Positions 1 to 9,300 of a stretch of DNA of 50,251 nucleotides are shown piece by piece. Numbering within the stretch: the stretch's first letter is position 1; the number at the start of each line of letters is the position of its first letter. The stretch spans positions 1 to 50,251 of the forward strand of contig CAJUEU010000011.1 of NCBI GenBank assembly GCA_910585735.1. The letters are read 5' to 3'. The stretch comes from an uncultured Oscillospiraceae bacterium. Lineage in GTDB: Bacteria > Bacillota > Clostridia > Oscillospirales > Oscillospiraceae. The notes under the pieces are model-generated. The model did no database searches, was not told the origin of the DNA, and worked only from the letters and a program-made list of their open reading frames with translations. Both the position numbers and the translations under genes were made by a program.

Positions 1-102
<102 letters not shown>

Positions 103-140
103 ACTGCCAACCTCCACCGCAGAGCACTCTTGTAAAGCAA

Positions 141-169
141 ATTGTAACAGACTCTTTGCCAGAAGTCAA
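141..169 (-). promoter_or_regulatory. SigmaA-type promoter reading left
   Basis: On the minus strand TTGACT (169-164) and TACAAT (146-141) are separated by exactly 17 bp. It reads toward the small GTG ORF and the tRNA-Ala fragment. Its spacer shares some bases with the tRNA-Ala promoter at 6156-6184, so it could be a relic tRNA promoter or a promoter at the end of the element. Confidence 0.6.
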
Positions 170-209
170 CGAGAGGCCGAATGAGTTCCGCCATTTCTGG
201 CGGACTTTT

Positions 210-1832
210 TTATGAGGCAATGGCAGCCACCTCATAGTTATCTGACACATCTATACCAAGATCAAACTGTGCGATGTTCATGTTGAGCTCAAAGCGCAGC
301 CGATAATCCTGGGACACATATACTTTCTTGATGATGTAACCGGCAATCATCTTCTTCACCTCCAAATCGCTGGAATCGAACATCTCAGACCATTTGAGGA
401 TGCGGTGGTAATCCGCTTTGATTTGGTCGAGCTTGTTTTCGTTCTCTGCCAGCTCATTATTCAGTGAAGTCAGTGCTTCGTTGGCTTCCATCATCTTTTT
501 TCGAGCGTTTTCCACGAGCTCGGACAGAAGATTCATCGAGAAGCTGCTGGTCCCCTGGATGGCCTTGACCACCTCCGCTTTCAGAGAGTCATACTCCTTT
601 GTAGCCTTGGCACTTTCCATCTTGGCCGCATCTAACCGTTCCTTCAGTGTAACCATAGCGTTTCGGTGAGTGCGGGATATGATCTCATCCTCACTGACCG
701 CCTCCATGCGGTTGAATATCTCATGTAAAACATCGGTGACCAGCTTGTCCAGAATGTGCATCGTGTAGCCGGTGGGACCGTTACATTCGGCCCGCTTCCG
801 GGTCTTGTTATAGCATACATAGCGGATTCGCTTGCGGCCAATTTTCTCACCGGCTGCGTTGACCCGGACAGTCCCGCTGGTGGTCAGGGTCAGCCGTCCT
901 CCGCAGTGGCCGCAGAACACATTGCCGGAAAGCAGGGATTGGCCTCTGGTGTTCTTTGGCATCGTCCGCTTCTCATTGTACTCGTTGACCCGTTCTTCCA
1001 TAAGCTTCTGTGCCAGTTGGAAGTTGGCGGTGGTAATGATCTGGAGATCATCGAATACTTCTGAGTATGTCTTGCCGCTCCGTAGGACTCCTGTGTACAT
1101 GATGTTATGAAGGATATGGCCAATGGTGGCCTCATGCCAGTTTCTCCCCTCGCGGGTATGGATGCCCTGTTCGGTAAGGAAGTTGGCTATTTTGAACCTG
1201 CCGTAGCCGGAGCCAATACAGAGGTCAAAAATCATACGGATCACCTTTGATTCGTTCTCATCGATCTCCAGCTTCATTACCTCATGCTTCCGTTTGTTGA
1301 GGATGCCGCTGGGGACCAGTCTATATCCATACGGCGCCACACCTCCACGGAAACGGCCTTCCTGAACCATTTGGCCCAGTGCTACCTTCGTCCGCATGGA
1401 GGTTTTCTGGCTCTCACCATCGGCCTGCCAGAAGCGGATGTAGTTGGTGAGCCTGTCGACATGACTGTCGATTCTCTGCTCCCCCTCGTTCACGCTCCAT
1501 ACATGGATACCATTCTTGACGAACCACTCCACCACAAAGGGGGTTTCCTCTGCTCGTCTGCCGATACGGTCAAACATGAACACCAGAAGGATATCAAACA
1601 TCCCTTTCTCGGCGTACTCCTTAATAAGTTGGATCTTGTCCCGGTCATTGGCACTTACTTTGAAGCCCGAGACACCATCTTCCCTCTCCTCCAGCACAAT
1701 GTTCCAACCCATCCGATCTGCGAACTCATGACAGGCTTTACGCTGGACCGGGATGTCTGCTTGGTTTTGCTCATCGTGGTCGACCTGCTTGGTCGTGGAA
1801 ACTCGGTATAAACAACAAACTCTTTCAGCCAT
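210..1832 (-). CDS. Large serine recombinase (site-specific integrase)
   Basis: This 540-aa protein has the large serine recombinase layout. The N-terminal catalytic domain contains LYRVSTTKQ with the nucleophile Ser12, followed by a resolvase-type FMFDRIGRR segment. A recombinase DNA-binding domain follows at roughly residues 170-280 (GGVAPYGYRL). A zinc-ribbon segment with CGHCGG and two later cysteines lies near 310-350, and a charged coiled coil spans about 390-480. Such enzymes insert and excise elements using short crossover cores without a host factor for integration. The 3' end is about 150 bp from the left tRNA-Ala junction, the usual position of an integrase relative to its attachment site. 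The start ATG has AGAGGAC upstream. All catalytic features look intact. Confidence 0.93.
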   Translation of the reverse strand: MAERVCCLYRVSTTKQVDHDEQNQADIPVQRKACHEFADRMGWNIVLEEREDGVSGFKVSANDRDKIQLIKEYAEKGMFDILLVFMFDRIGRRAEETPFVVEWFVKNGIHVWSVNEGEQRIDSHVDRLTNYIRFWQADGESQKTSMRTKVALGQMVQEGRFRGGVAPYGYRLVPSGILNKRKHEVMKLEIDENESKVIRMIFDLCIGSGYGRFKIANFLTEQGIHTREGRNWHEATIGHILHNIMYTGVLRSGKTYSEVFDDLQIITTANFQLAQKLMEERVNEYNEKRTMPKNTRGQSLLSGNVFCGHCGGRLTLTTSGTVRVNAAGEKIGRKRIRYVCYNKTRKRAECNGPTGYTMHILDKLVTDVLHEIFNRMEAVSEDEIISRTHRNAMVTLKERLDAAKMESAKATKEYDSLKAEVVKAIQGTSSFSMNLLSELVENARKKMMEANEALTSLNNELAENENKLDQIKADYHRILKWSEMFDSSDLEVKKMIAGYIIKKVYVSQDYRLRFELNMNIAQFDLGIDVSDNYEVAAIAS

Positions 1833-2003
1833 TTTATATCCGTCCTCTCATTTGTTAATTGGGAGGATCGGATATCTGATTCCTATGCAGTTTTCAAGGT
1901 GCCCGGCTTTCGCCAAAGCAAGTATGCCACACCTCCCGTCAAATAGCTACTACTTTTTTCGGGATTTACGGCCCTTAAGGCAATTCTTTCAGGCATCTTT
2001 TCA
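1833..2003. other. Intergenic region upstream of the recombinase
   Basis: This stretch should carry the recombinase promoter and leader. On the minus strand it contains TTGAAAACTGCATA (about 1899-1886), similar to the boxA-like sequence often found in Firmicute rRNA leaders. I see no clear pair of -35 and -10 boxes and no ORF. Confidence 0.4.
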
Positions 2004-2405
2004 TTATACAGCAGAAATCTCTTTCAGTGAATACTCTCCCCATACATAATCAACCTTTTTCGACTTTTGGCTAAATTTACAACTGCAGTCAAAAACAACC
2101 CTGCTGATGATTCTCTTCTGATCAGGAAATCTAATTTTTTCCTGTATCTCTGGAAAATTATTTAGTAACCAATCGGTTACTTCACGGCACAAATCATCCT
2201 CTTCTGTAGTTGTTTTTTTCTCGTACTTAAGTAGCCACGAATAAATATAGTCTTCAATGAAAAGGTAATACTTCCTGCACAATTCATTTATCAAATCTAC
2301 AGTCTCTTTCCGTTCAAGCCAGCTTTTAGTATTAAAGAAATTGGAATCATCGCAAGCACCCATCAAACAAGTAATTGCTTCAAGTTCATTATATTTTTGC
2401 GTTGA
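2004..2405 (-). pseudogene. 3' remnant of an unrecognised gene, fused to GH13 debris
   Basis: The open frame from 2504 to 2004 is a chimera. Its first 33 codons are the C-terminal end of a GH13 glucosidase. From about TYSTQKYNELEAITC onward the protein is unrelated, visibly lower in G+C, and rich in Lys, Glu and aromatic residues. The remaining 133 or so residues look helical and charged, with KYYLFIEDYIYSWL and a basic C-terminus (KFSQKSKKVDYVWGEY). I do not recognise the family. No ribosome site or start fits the non-GH13 part, so it is most likely the tail of a gene that lost its 5' end at a recombination junction. Confidence 0.5.
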
Positions 2406-2974
2406 ATAGGTCCGCCGGTATGCAAAAAGCTGTGGATGCTCAGGCAGAAGAAGCTCAAAATCTCCCCACTTCAAAATTTCGCTTGCATTCCGCAGAGCGA
2501 TCAACTCCCGGTAAAAGCAGAGAATAGACTCCTTAGATCAAAGGGAATGGTATCCCATTTGCTGCCTGCGCCATCCATGTCCATAATGTCAAACTGGAAG
2601 AGAAGGTCCAGTTCCCGACCATCCCCAACCACAGAATTGGCGTTACAAGTATTTACAAAGCTGGTTTCACCAACACACATACAGTTCCGCCCGTCAAAAC
2701 ATTTCTGGCGCATTTCGCGCAGGTACTCGTGGAGCTTGGGCTGAAAAGCAAAATGCTCCGGAGCGAATACATAGCCATCACCTACGCCATCCGGCAGGGC
2801 AGGGTTCTTAGCGATAACACTGATCACATCCATTCGAAAACCATCTACGCCCTTGTCAAACCAGCGGTTGATCATATCAAAAATATCTTGCCGCATGTTT
2901 TCATTTGCCCAGTTTAAGTCGGGCTGTTTTTCGGAAAAGAGATGAAGATACCATTGTTCTGTCTGCTCGTCATA
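2406..2974 (-). pseudogene. GH13 oligo-1,6-glucosidase/alpha-glucosidase remnant
   Basis: Two pieces of one glycoside hydrolase family 13 gene remain in different frames. The first (about 2974-2520) carries WYLHLFSEKQPDLNW, GFRMDVIS with the nucleophile Asp, and CVGETS with the acid/base Glu, then breaks off at KWDTIPFDLRSL. The second (about 2516-2406) resumes in another frame with FYRELIALRN and continues to LLLPEHPQLFAYRR, typical of the C-terminal part of this family. The segment between them, including the third catalytic Asp (NHD motif), is gone; by family length about 150 residues are missing. The N-terminal barrel half is also absent. The 2501-3058 frame remains open but cannot encode a working glucosidase. 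Confidence 0.85.
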
Positions 2975-3058
2975 TACCTCTCTGACCTCCGCAGGTGTAG
3001 CAGGGAGACGGAGCGGTACGCGCATGGAGCTTTTGCCCCGTGTCAGACATATGATCAT
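2975..3058 (-). pseudogene. Short 5' fragment of an element gene joined to the GH13 remnant
   Basis: The frame starts with ATG at 3058, overlapping the stop of the ADP-ribosyltransferase-like gene, and encodes MIICLTRGKSSMRVPLRLPA then TPAEVREV before running into GH13 sequence at YDEQTEQ. The PLRLPATPAEV stretch is not GH13-like and resembles the start of ArdA-type or other conjugative-element proteins as I remember them. It is probably the first 28 codons of the next gene of the ardA operon, truncated by the rearrangement. Confidence 0.45.
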
Positions 3059-3822
3059 AATTCCAGTCCTTTCATTTGCAGGTCCTCCAACTGATCCTGT
3101 ATTGGTGTTATGCCCTGGAGATACGTTGGGTCAACGATGACCTCCGCTTCATCCCTGCCCAGAAAAACAGCATATATATGATCTTTCTGGATTTGGGCCT
3201 CATAGACTGCGCCTTGCTCACCGAAGCGGTGAGCGAACCATTCGGCGGTATCCCTGTTCAGTGTCCAGGACAGTGCTTTCACGTTCTTGGCATTGTAGGA
3301 TGTCAACCCACGGTAGACCGTAACCATATCGTCCAGACCGCGGAAAAGCCCATACTCCTTCTCGTCCATCAACTTCTGCGGGTCGATGGAGCGAAAGAGG
3401 GCCAACAGCTCCCGTTTGTTCAGATTAGGGTCGGCGTTCGGAGCCTCCGTGGTAATCCACACTTGAGATAAAGCCTGCGCTGCATCCTGCTCTGACAGGT
3501 ATGGCATCGCGTATTTCAGAAAGCCCAGCTTGTACGGTTTGGTGATCATCTGGAAAAGTTCAACTGGCTTTTCCGCTTTATTGATCAGCTGACCACATTG
3601 TTCGCGCCACGCTTGAAGAGAGGCGGGGTCACCTATCAGGTCAGCCACTGCCATGCATCCGTCATCTTTGCGGATCATTGCAACTCCGCTGTCGGTGAAC
3701 GGGTGCTTGACCACCAGCGGGGACATTTCGGTGGGCTGAATGTCCAGTTGCAGGAATGTGTGAGCCAGGGCTTTCAGCTCGGTGAGGTCAGTCTTTGCCG
3801 GGCGGTTCCGCTTCGATGCCAT
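3055..3822 (-). CDS. Element-borne protein with ADP-ribosyltransferase-like residue pattern
   Basis: This is a 255-aa protein translated from an ATG that overlaps the ardA stop as TGATG; a GTG one codon upstream is an alternative start. The N-terminal 150 residues are helical and unrecognised. The C-terminal third shows, in order, VYRGL (Arg near 171), LSWTLN (Ser-Trp-Thr near 185) and DEAEVIVDP (Glu-Ala-Glu near 225-227). This order of Arg, Ser-x-Thr and Glu-x-Glu matches the R-S-E class of mono-ADP-ribosyltransferases, in which these residues hold NAD and catalyse transfer to a target residue. The call is a motif reading, not a homology search. The position directly after ardA suggests a role in establishment or host takeover by the element. 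No signal peptide is visible, so it would act in the cytoplasm. Confidence 0.5.
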   Translation of the reverse strand: MASKRNRPAKTDLTELKALAHTFLQLDIQPTEMSPLVVKHPFTDSGVAMIRKDDGCMAVADLIGDPASLQAWREQCGQLINKAEKPVELFQMITKPYKLGFLKYAMPYLSEQDAAQALSQVWITTEAPNADPNLNKRELLALFRSIDPQKLMDEKEYGLFRGLDDMVTVYRGLTSYNAKNVKALSWTLNRDTAEWFAHRFGEQGAVYEAQIQKDHIYAVFLGRDEAEVIVDPTYLQGITPIQDQLEDLQMKGLEL

Positions 3823-5003
3823 CACTGCATCCCGCCCATCTGAAATCCTTGCTCTGGGGAGCTGGCCATCAGTTCTTCCAGCCTCATTGCTCCCTGATAG
3901 GAAATATAGCCCTCCTCCACAAACCGTCCCTGCTCCTGGCTCATTCGCTGCCTTGCATACCCCTCGTAGTCATAGAACCCCTCCAGATCATCATCGTACT
4001 CGAAATGCCCGGACTCACGGATCATGTATCTGCCGTATTCCTCCAGGGTCTTGACCTTGGGGATGAAGTCAAATAGATCCAAGTTTTCTGCCAGATACTT
4101 GACCTGTGAGGCACTCTGCGGCTGGGCGAGAGTGATGGCAGCACTCAGTTTCAGCAGATCGTTGTGTTGGTGGAATGCGATGGCTCTGCACATCTCATTC
4201 AGAGCGGTCAGGCTTTCCTGTTCCAAATCAGGAACGCTGTCCAATTTTTCCACCCAAATCGAATCGATATTGAAGTACACCTGGTCCATGTCCTCGATTC
4301 CACCTCTGGTAAGGGCGCGTTCCAGTTGCTTGTCTGTCATGGGGAGGTTGAGGAAGGTGATATTTCTTGCATCCTCCAGTCCAGAAAGTGGGGATGCCTC
4401 CAGTACCATGGGGTGAGCATCGTACAAATACGATGGAAAGGTTCCTCCAAAGTACAGCGGCTCCAACTCCATGCCATTGTCGTAGACCACGCCGTAGGGC
4501 GTGACAACTCCCGCACCGCTGTCGATCAACAGACGGGCGGTTTCTTCACCGTCCAGATTCTCCAAATCCTCTGTGGTGATGGTGCCTTCATTCAAATGCA
4601 GATAATGTTTCTTGCCGATTTGCTCCAGATTGGAGAAGTCTGTGATCACTGTGGCCTGCTGACAACAGAAAGTCAGGTTGATGAAGTCCTTGATGTCGGT
4701 CAGGTCGAGCTTCTCAGCCATCGCCTGGAATTGGTTATCCTCTTCCTTGCAGAAGCTGTCCAGCCGCTTGGCCAGATAGTCCAGCTCATCCACATTGACC
4801 AATTGCCCCTCCAGTCGCTTGAGGACGGGATAGCAAGCTGTGATTTCCCCCACTTTGCAGTCCTGCCTGACCGCATCCCCAATCCCCAATGCCTCCAGCA
4901 CCTCCATGGAGTGGTCATACTCCTCCATGGGCAGCGGGAAGGAGATGGTGGCGATGCCATACTCCGGGTGGGTGGGATTACTGAGTATCGCTTGAAACTG
5001 CAT
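3822..5003 (-). CDS. ardA: ArdA-family antirestriction protein
   Basis: This 393-aa acidic protein starts MQFQAILSNPTHPEYG and contains LEGQLVNVDELDYLAKRLDS and NLTFCCQQATVITDFSNLEQ, hallmarks of the long ArdA-type antirestriction proteins of clostridial conjugative elements. ArdA proteins mimic B-form DNA with a negatively charged surface and block type I restriction enzymes when foreign DNA enters. The many Asp and Glu residues fit. The ATG at 5003 has GAAGG about 10 nt upstream and overlaps the end of the 56-aa ORF, which suggests coupled translation. A start 21 codons upstream (MTRKKK) would add a basic tail foreign to the family and is less likely. The gene is followed without gap by the ADP-ribosyltransferase-like gene. 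Confidence 0.85.
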   Translation of the reverse strand: MQFQAILSNPTHPEYGIATISFPLPMEEYDHSMEVLEALGIGDAVRQDCKVGEITACYPVLKRLEGQLVNVDELDYLAKRLDSFCKEEDNQFQAMAEKLDLTDIKDFINLTFCCQQATVITDFSNLEQIGKKHYLHLNEGTITTEDLENLDGEETARLLIDSGAGVVTPYGVVYDNGMELEPLYFGGTFPSYLYDAHPMVLEASPLSGLEDARNITFLNLPMTDKQLERALTRGGIEDMDQVYFNIDSIWVEKLDSVPDLEQESLTALNEMCRAIAFHQHNDLLKLSAAITLAQPQSASQVKYLAENLDLFDFIPKVKTLEEYGRYMIRESGHFEYDDDLEGFYDYEGYARQRMSQEQGRFVEEGYISYQGAMRLEELMASSPEQGFQMGGMQ

Positions 5004-5148
5004 CCTTCTTCGACCTTCTTTCTTCATTTGATTTACCGCCGCTGCTCTTTTCTTCTTCCGGGTCATCAGGTTCGGGGCGTCGGTCTGGGGACATCATCAT
5101 CCGTTCATAGAACTCGTACTTAGTCCCACCCATGAAATACTTTGGCAT
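4978..5148 (-). CDS. Small 56-aa protein overlapping the ardA start
   Basis: The frame runs from ATG 5148 to TAA 4978 and encodes MPKYFMGGTKYEFYERMMMS followed by a hydrophilic tail rich in Pro, Glu, Lys and Ser. It has a very good ribosome site (AAAGGAG, 5 nt before the ATG), better than that of ardA. Its last 26 nt overlap the start of ardA in another frame, so ribosomes ending here could re-initiate on ardA. I do not recognise a family. The ribosome site and its place at the head of the operon make a real gene likely. Confidence 0.6.
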   Translation of the reverse strand: MPKYFMGGTKYEFYERMMMSPDRRPEPDDPEEEKSSGGKSNEERRSKKDAVSSDTQ

Positions 5149-5184
5149 CTCTGCTCCTTTCCGTCCGTGCTCTGAAAGGGCAGC

Positions 5185-5217
5185 AAAAAAGGCCGCTGTT
5201 CCACTCGGAACACGGCC
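5185..5217 (-). terminator. Intrinsic terminator after the 160-aa gene
   Basis: On the minus strand GGCCGTGTTCC and GGAACAGCGGCC form a stem with a GAGT loop, followed by TTTTTT. It lies 28 bp after the stop of the gene at 5246-5728 and before the ardA operon. Confidence 0.8.
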
Positions 5218-5245
5218 TGTGTAGTAAGTATTGGTCTGTTCTTGG

Positions 5246-5728
5246 TTAGAACTGCTGCATCATGCTGGGTCCTTCCATAGCATCACTCCCTTCAAGTTCC
5301 TGTTGGTTGGAGCGGTGGACCAAATCATCCAAATCCGGTACTGCTTCTTCGATCTGTTCTATGATGCCCTTGAGCATCTTTTCCCGCTCCGCAGTCATGG
5401 CGTAGACACTTTCCAGTGTTTCATAGATACATCGGAAAATCTCCGCATGTTGCTGGTCGCTGAAAATCCGTACCTGCGGGAAAAGCCCAGAGCGGGTGAT
5501 AAAATCCTGTTTGGCCGCATCATAATCCTCCCCGTAGTAGTGCCCCTGCCACAAGGTAGTGTGATTTTGGACCCATTCCCAAGTAACAAACTCCATCCCG
5601 AACCTTGTCTGATGCCCCGCCAGCACCACATTGTTGAACTCCGCCAGCCTGCGGTAGTCGCCCTCCAAACCGCTGGCGTGGATCTGTGGCGCTTGTTCCA
5701 TCATTGCCTTAATATCTCCTTCGTGCAT
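5246..5728 (-). CDS. Hypothetical element protein, 160 aa
   Basis: The protein begins MHEGDIKAMMEQAPQIHASG. The start is set by AGGAGG seven nt upstream of ATG 5728; an upstream in-frame ATG lies inside a terminator hairpin and has no ribosome site. It is soluble and mixed-charge, with an N-terminal half containing GLEGDYRRLAEFNNVVLAGH and a likely coiled C-terminal half (EREKMLKGIIEQIEEAVPDL). It resembles in style the small proteins carried next to antirestriction genes in clostridial elements, but I cannot name a family or function. It sits between two terminators and is probably its own transcription unit. Confidence 0.7.
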   Translation of the reverse strand: MHEGDIKAMMEQAPQIHASGLEGDYRRLAEFNNVVLAGHQTRFGMEFVTWEWVQNHTTLWQGHYYGEDYDAAKQDFITRSGLFPQVRIFSDQQHAEIFRCIYETLESVYAMTAEREKMLKGIIEQIEEAVPDLDDLVHRSNQQELEGSDAMEGPSMMQQF

Positions 5729-5752
5729 TGCCGTTCCTCCTGATTTGATTTT

Positions 5753-5790
5753 ATAAAAAGCGGCTGCCTCCAATAGGAAGCAGCCGCTTT
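5753..5790 (-). terminator. Intrinsic terminator between tRNA-Ala and the 160-aa gene
   Basis: A perfect 11-bp stem, AAAGCGGCTGC with GCAGCCGCTTT, is followed on the minus strand by a T run (TTTTT). It ends transcription coming from the tRNA-Ala side. It lies just upstream of the ribosome site of the gene at 5246-5728. Confidence 0.8.
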
Positions 5791-5890
5791 AAGGGTAAAA
5801 ATAGATTAGACCAGAATTGTACCAGAACGATTTGATACGGGAAGGTGTGTACCTTGATTAGCTCCAGATATCCAATCCTCCCATAGATGC

Positions 5891-5923
5891 AACAAACCAC
5901 AAGGCTTCCCTTGTGGTTTGTTG
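5891..5923 (-). terminator. Stem-loop directly after tRNA-Ala(GGC)
   Basis: AACAAACCACAAGG and its complement form a perfect 14-bp stem with a 4-5 nt loop, starting 1-2 nt after the tRNA CCA end. No T run follows on the minus strand, so it may be a 3'-processing or stabilising structure rather than a full terminator. The U-tailed terminator is the one at 5753-5790. Confidence 0.5.
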
Positions 5924-5924
5924 T

Positions 5925-6000
<76 letters not shown>

Positions 6001-6017
6001 ACATAGCCGGAAACCCA

Positions 6018-6035
6018 GGGGGTCCAGGGTTTCCG
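6018..6035. repeat. Inverted repeat between tRNA fragment and intact tRNA
   Basis: Part of ggaaaccc...gggtttcc (about 6009-6034), an 8-bp perfect inverted repeat just upstream of the intact tRNA-Ala. It has no T run on either strand. In the primary transcript it would form a hairpin between the 5' half-tRNA and the intact tRNA and could guide processing. Confidence 0.4.
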
Positions 6036-6091
6036 AACCTGTGAATTATTAAATTGTTTGATTCCCTTTGGGGCTGTTTCACTGGTGACTT

Positions 6092-6116
6092 GCTCTCCCA
6101 GCTGAGCTATACCCCC
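6092..6116 (-). pseudogene. tRNA-Ala 5' fragment (acceptor strand and D-arm)
   Basis: On the minus strand this reads GGGGGTATAGCTCAGCTGGG AGAGC, identical to the first 25 nt of the intact tRNA-Ala, then diverges. It follows a strong promoter at the expected distance. With the 3' fragment at 1-55 and the shared gctctccc it would rebuild one full tRNA-Ala. It is best explained as the host tRNA promoter and 5' half left outside an inserted element. Confidence 0.85.
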
Positions 6117-6155
6117 ATACCTTGCTCCAGTGCGTTGCCGCACCGAACGAATGTT

Positions 6156-6184
6156 ATTTTAGCAAATTCAGAGCCAGTTGTCAA
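6156..6184 (-). promoter_or_regulatory. tRNA-Ala promoter
   Basis: The boxes TTGACA (6184-6179) and TAAAAT (6161-6156) are separated by 17 bp on the minus strand. Predicted transcription starts about 33 nt before the tRNA 5' fragment and would run on through the intact tRNA-Ala(GGC), so it probably drives that copy. Confidence 0.8.
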
Positions 6185-6273
6185 CAGAAAATTTTAATTT
6201 TTTTATTTTCTTTTTATTCCCTTTAGAAATATCCTCTATCCTCTCAGCTCCCACCTCAACTGCCGTCGTCTCC

Positions 6274-6313
6274 GTGTCCCCCGGCCCAGGAAACCCTTTG
6301 GACCGGGGGACAC
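6274..6313. repeat. Inverted repeat downstream of purL
   Basis: The sequences gtgtcccccgg and ccgggggacac form a long G+C stem 8 bp after the purL stop. On the minus strand it is followed by GGAGAC with no T run. It may still slow or end transcription of the pur operon or protect its 3' end. Confidence 0.5.
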
Positions 6314-6320
6314 TTTCATT

Positions 6321-9300
6321 TCATGAGAAATATTTGACCCCTGAACGGAACAGTCCCATATCAAACTGTCCCGGCACATTTCGATACAGCTTTTCGCCTA
6401 CCCGTTCCGAATGGCCCATCTTCCCCAGCACATGACCGTCAGGGCTGGTAATACCCTCAATAGCCAGGAAGCTGCCATTGGGATTAAAGGCGGTGTCCAT
6501 GGTTGGCTCCCCAGCCAGATCCACGTACTGGGTGGCGATTTGGCCCTGGGCCACAAGAAGCTTCAACGTGGCCTCGGGGGCGATAAAGCGGCCCTCCCCG
6601 TGGCTGATCGGTACGCTGAATATCTCCCCCACCGGGGCCTCCAGAAGCCAGGGAGACAGGTTGGAGCACACCCGGGTGCGGACAATGGAGGACTGATGGC
6701 GGCCAATGGTGTTATAGGTAAGCGTAGGGCTGTCTTCCGTCATATCCCGAATCTCACCATAGGGAACCAGTCCCAGCTTCACAAGGGCCTGGAAGCCGTT
6801 GCAGATGCCCAGCATGAGACCATCCCGATGCTTGAGCAGGTCCATGATGGAGTCGGTGAGCCGGGAATTGCGGAGAAAAGAGACAATGAACTTAGCGCTT
6901 CCCTCGGGCTCGTCGCCTCCCGAGAAGCCGCCGGGCAGGTAGACGATCTGAGCCTTGCGGATGGCCTCCTCCAGCTCCAGCGCCGAATCCCGAAGAGCCT
7001 CCTGGCTCAGGTTACGGATGACCACAGTCTCGGCAATCATCCCAGCCTCCACACAGGCCCGGGCCGAGTCATACTCGCAGTTGGTGCCCGGAAACACAGG
7101 GATCACCACCCGGGGCCTGGCAATGCCTCGGCCCATGACAGTGGGAGCCCCCTTGATCCAGGTGATGGGCTCCACCTTCTCCTCCCCGCCCGTCCGGGTG
7201 GGATACACATCCTCCAAAACGACTTCATGCAGCGCCAGCAGTTCATCAATGGAAGCGGAATCTTCTCCCATCACAATGACAGGTTCCTCGATTGTGGTGC
7301 CGATCCTGGCATACAGCCCCTCAGGATGACAATTTCCGATCTCCTCAGAAAGTTCCGCCACAATGGCGCCCGGGCGGGGCACATACCATGCCGCCCCTCC
7401 CTTATCCAGAGAGCGGAATCCCACCCCATTGCCAAAAGCCATTTTCATCACGGCCTCCGCCATGCTGTCCTCTACCGCCCAGGCCGATTTCACCTTCCCG
7501 GCCTTGGCAAGCGTATGCAATTCCGTCCATGCGGCCTTCCGCTTCTCCGCACTTCCGTCCAATCCGCCCTCCTGGAACAGATACACCGGATGCCCCGGCT
7601 CCTTGAACTCAGCCGTAATGACCTCCCCGGCCTTGACAGGCGCAATGGCGAAGGAAATGAGGGTGGGGGGCACGTCCAGGTCCATGAAGGACCCGGACAT
7701 GGAGTCTTTTCCGCCGATGGCAGCGGCAGCGTAATCCAACTGGGCATCCAGGGCTCCCAGCAGTGCGGCAAAGGGCTTGCCCCAGCGCGTGGGCTCCTCC
7801 CGGAGCCGCTCAAAGAACTCCTGGAGCGTAAGGTAGACCTTCCTGTAATCGCCGCCGGCGGCCACCACTTTGGCGATGGAGGTCGTCACCGACTGGTAGG
7901 CTCCCACATAAGGATCGGCGGAGAGGGCCTCGGGATCGCAGCCCCAGGCCATAACGCTGGCCTGGTCGGTCTCCTGGCCCGGCAGCACGGGAAGCAGGGC
8001 CGCCATAGCCTGGGCCGGGGTCCGTTGCGTCTTCCCGCCGAAGGGCATGAGCAGGCTCCCCGCCCCGATGGTACCGTCAAACCGTTCTACCAACCCTCTG
8101 CGGGAGGCCGTCTTCAGGCTAGAAGCCATCTCCCGCAGACTGCTAAACCTCGGCTTTCCCATGGTGGTACGGTCGTGTTCCTCCACAGACACCGCGGCAT
8201 GCTTCACAGCGCCGTTGGTGTTAAGGAAATCCCGGGAGAGGTCGGCAATGACCTTTCCCTTCCAGGTCATGACCATCCGGGGAACTTGGGTGACCACAGC
8301 TACCTGATAGGCCTCCAGGTTCTCGGTGGCCGCCAGGTCCATGAAACGCTGAGCATCCTGGGCGGCCACCACCACCGCCATCCGCTCCTGACTTTCCGAG
8401 ATGGCCAGCTCAGTGCCATCCAGGCCGTCATACTTCTTCCGCACAGCATCCAGGTCAATAGTAAGACCATCAGCCAGCTCACCGATGGCCACGCTGACGC
8501 CGCCGGCGCCAAAGTCGTTGCACCGTTTGATCATTTGGGTGACCTGAGGGTTCCGGAAGAGCCGCTGGAGCTTCCGCTCCTCTGGGGCGTTGCCCTTCTG
8601 GACCTCGGAAGCCATGGTGGTGAGAGACTTTTTGTTGTGACTCTTGGAGGAGCCGGTGGCCCCTCCAATGCCGTCCCGGCCGGTACGGCCGCCCAGCAGG
8701 ATCACCACATCCCCGGGTGCGGGACGCTCCCGGCGGACGTTGGAGGCCGGGGCAGCCCCTACGACCGCGCCGCACTCCAGCCGCTTGGCCACATAGCCCT
8801 CGTGGTAGACCTCGGCCACATGTCCGGTGGCCAGACCGATCTGGTTGCCGTAGGAGGAGTAGCCTGCCGCCGCCGTCTGGCAGAGCTTCCGCTGGGGCAG
8901 CTTACCCTCCAGGGTCTTTTCAAAGGGAGTCCTGGGATCCCCCGCCCCGGTAAAGCGCATAGCCTGGTGGACAAACACTCGGCCAGACAAGGGGTCTCGG
9001 ATACAGCCGCCGATACAGGTGGCTGCGCCGCCGAAGGGTTCGATCTCAGTGGGATGGTTATGGGTCTCGTTTTTGAACATGAGAAGCCAGTCCTCCACCT
9101 TGCCGTTCACCACAGCGGGGACATGGATGGAACAAGCGTTGATCTCCTCACTCTCGTCCAACTCAGGGAGGAGACCCCGCTTTTTCAGGACTTTGGTCCC
9201 AATGGTGGCAATGTCCATCAAGGTCTGAGGCCGTTTGGCGGCCTTCTCCTCCCCATAGACCTCCACCCGGGCGGCCAGATAGCGCTCATAGGCCGCTTTT

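Noticed and set aside
6274..6313. Calling the inverted repeat after purL a full terminator
   Set aside because: The stem is strong but the minus-strand continuation has no T run, so it is listed as an inverted repeat.
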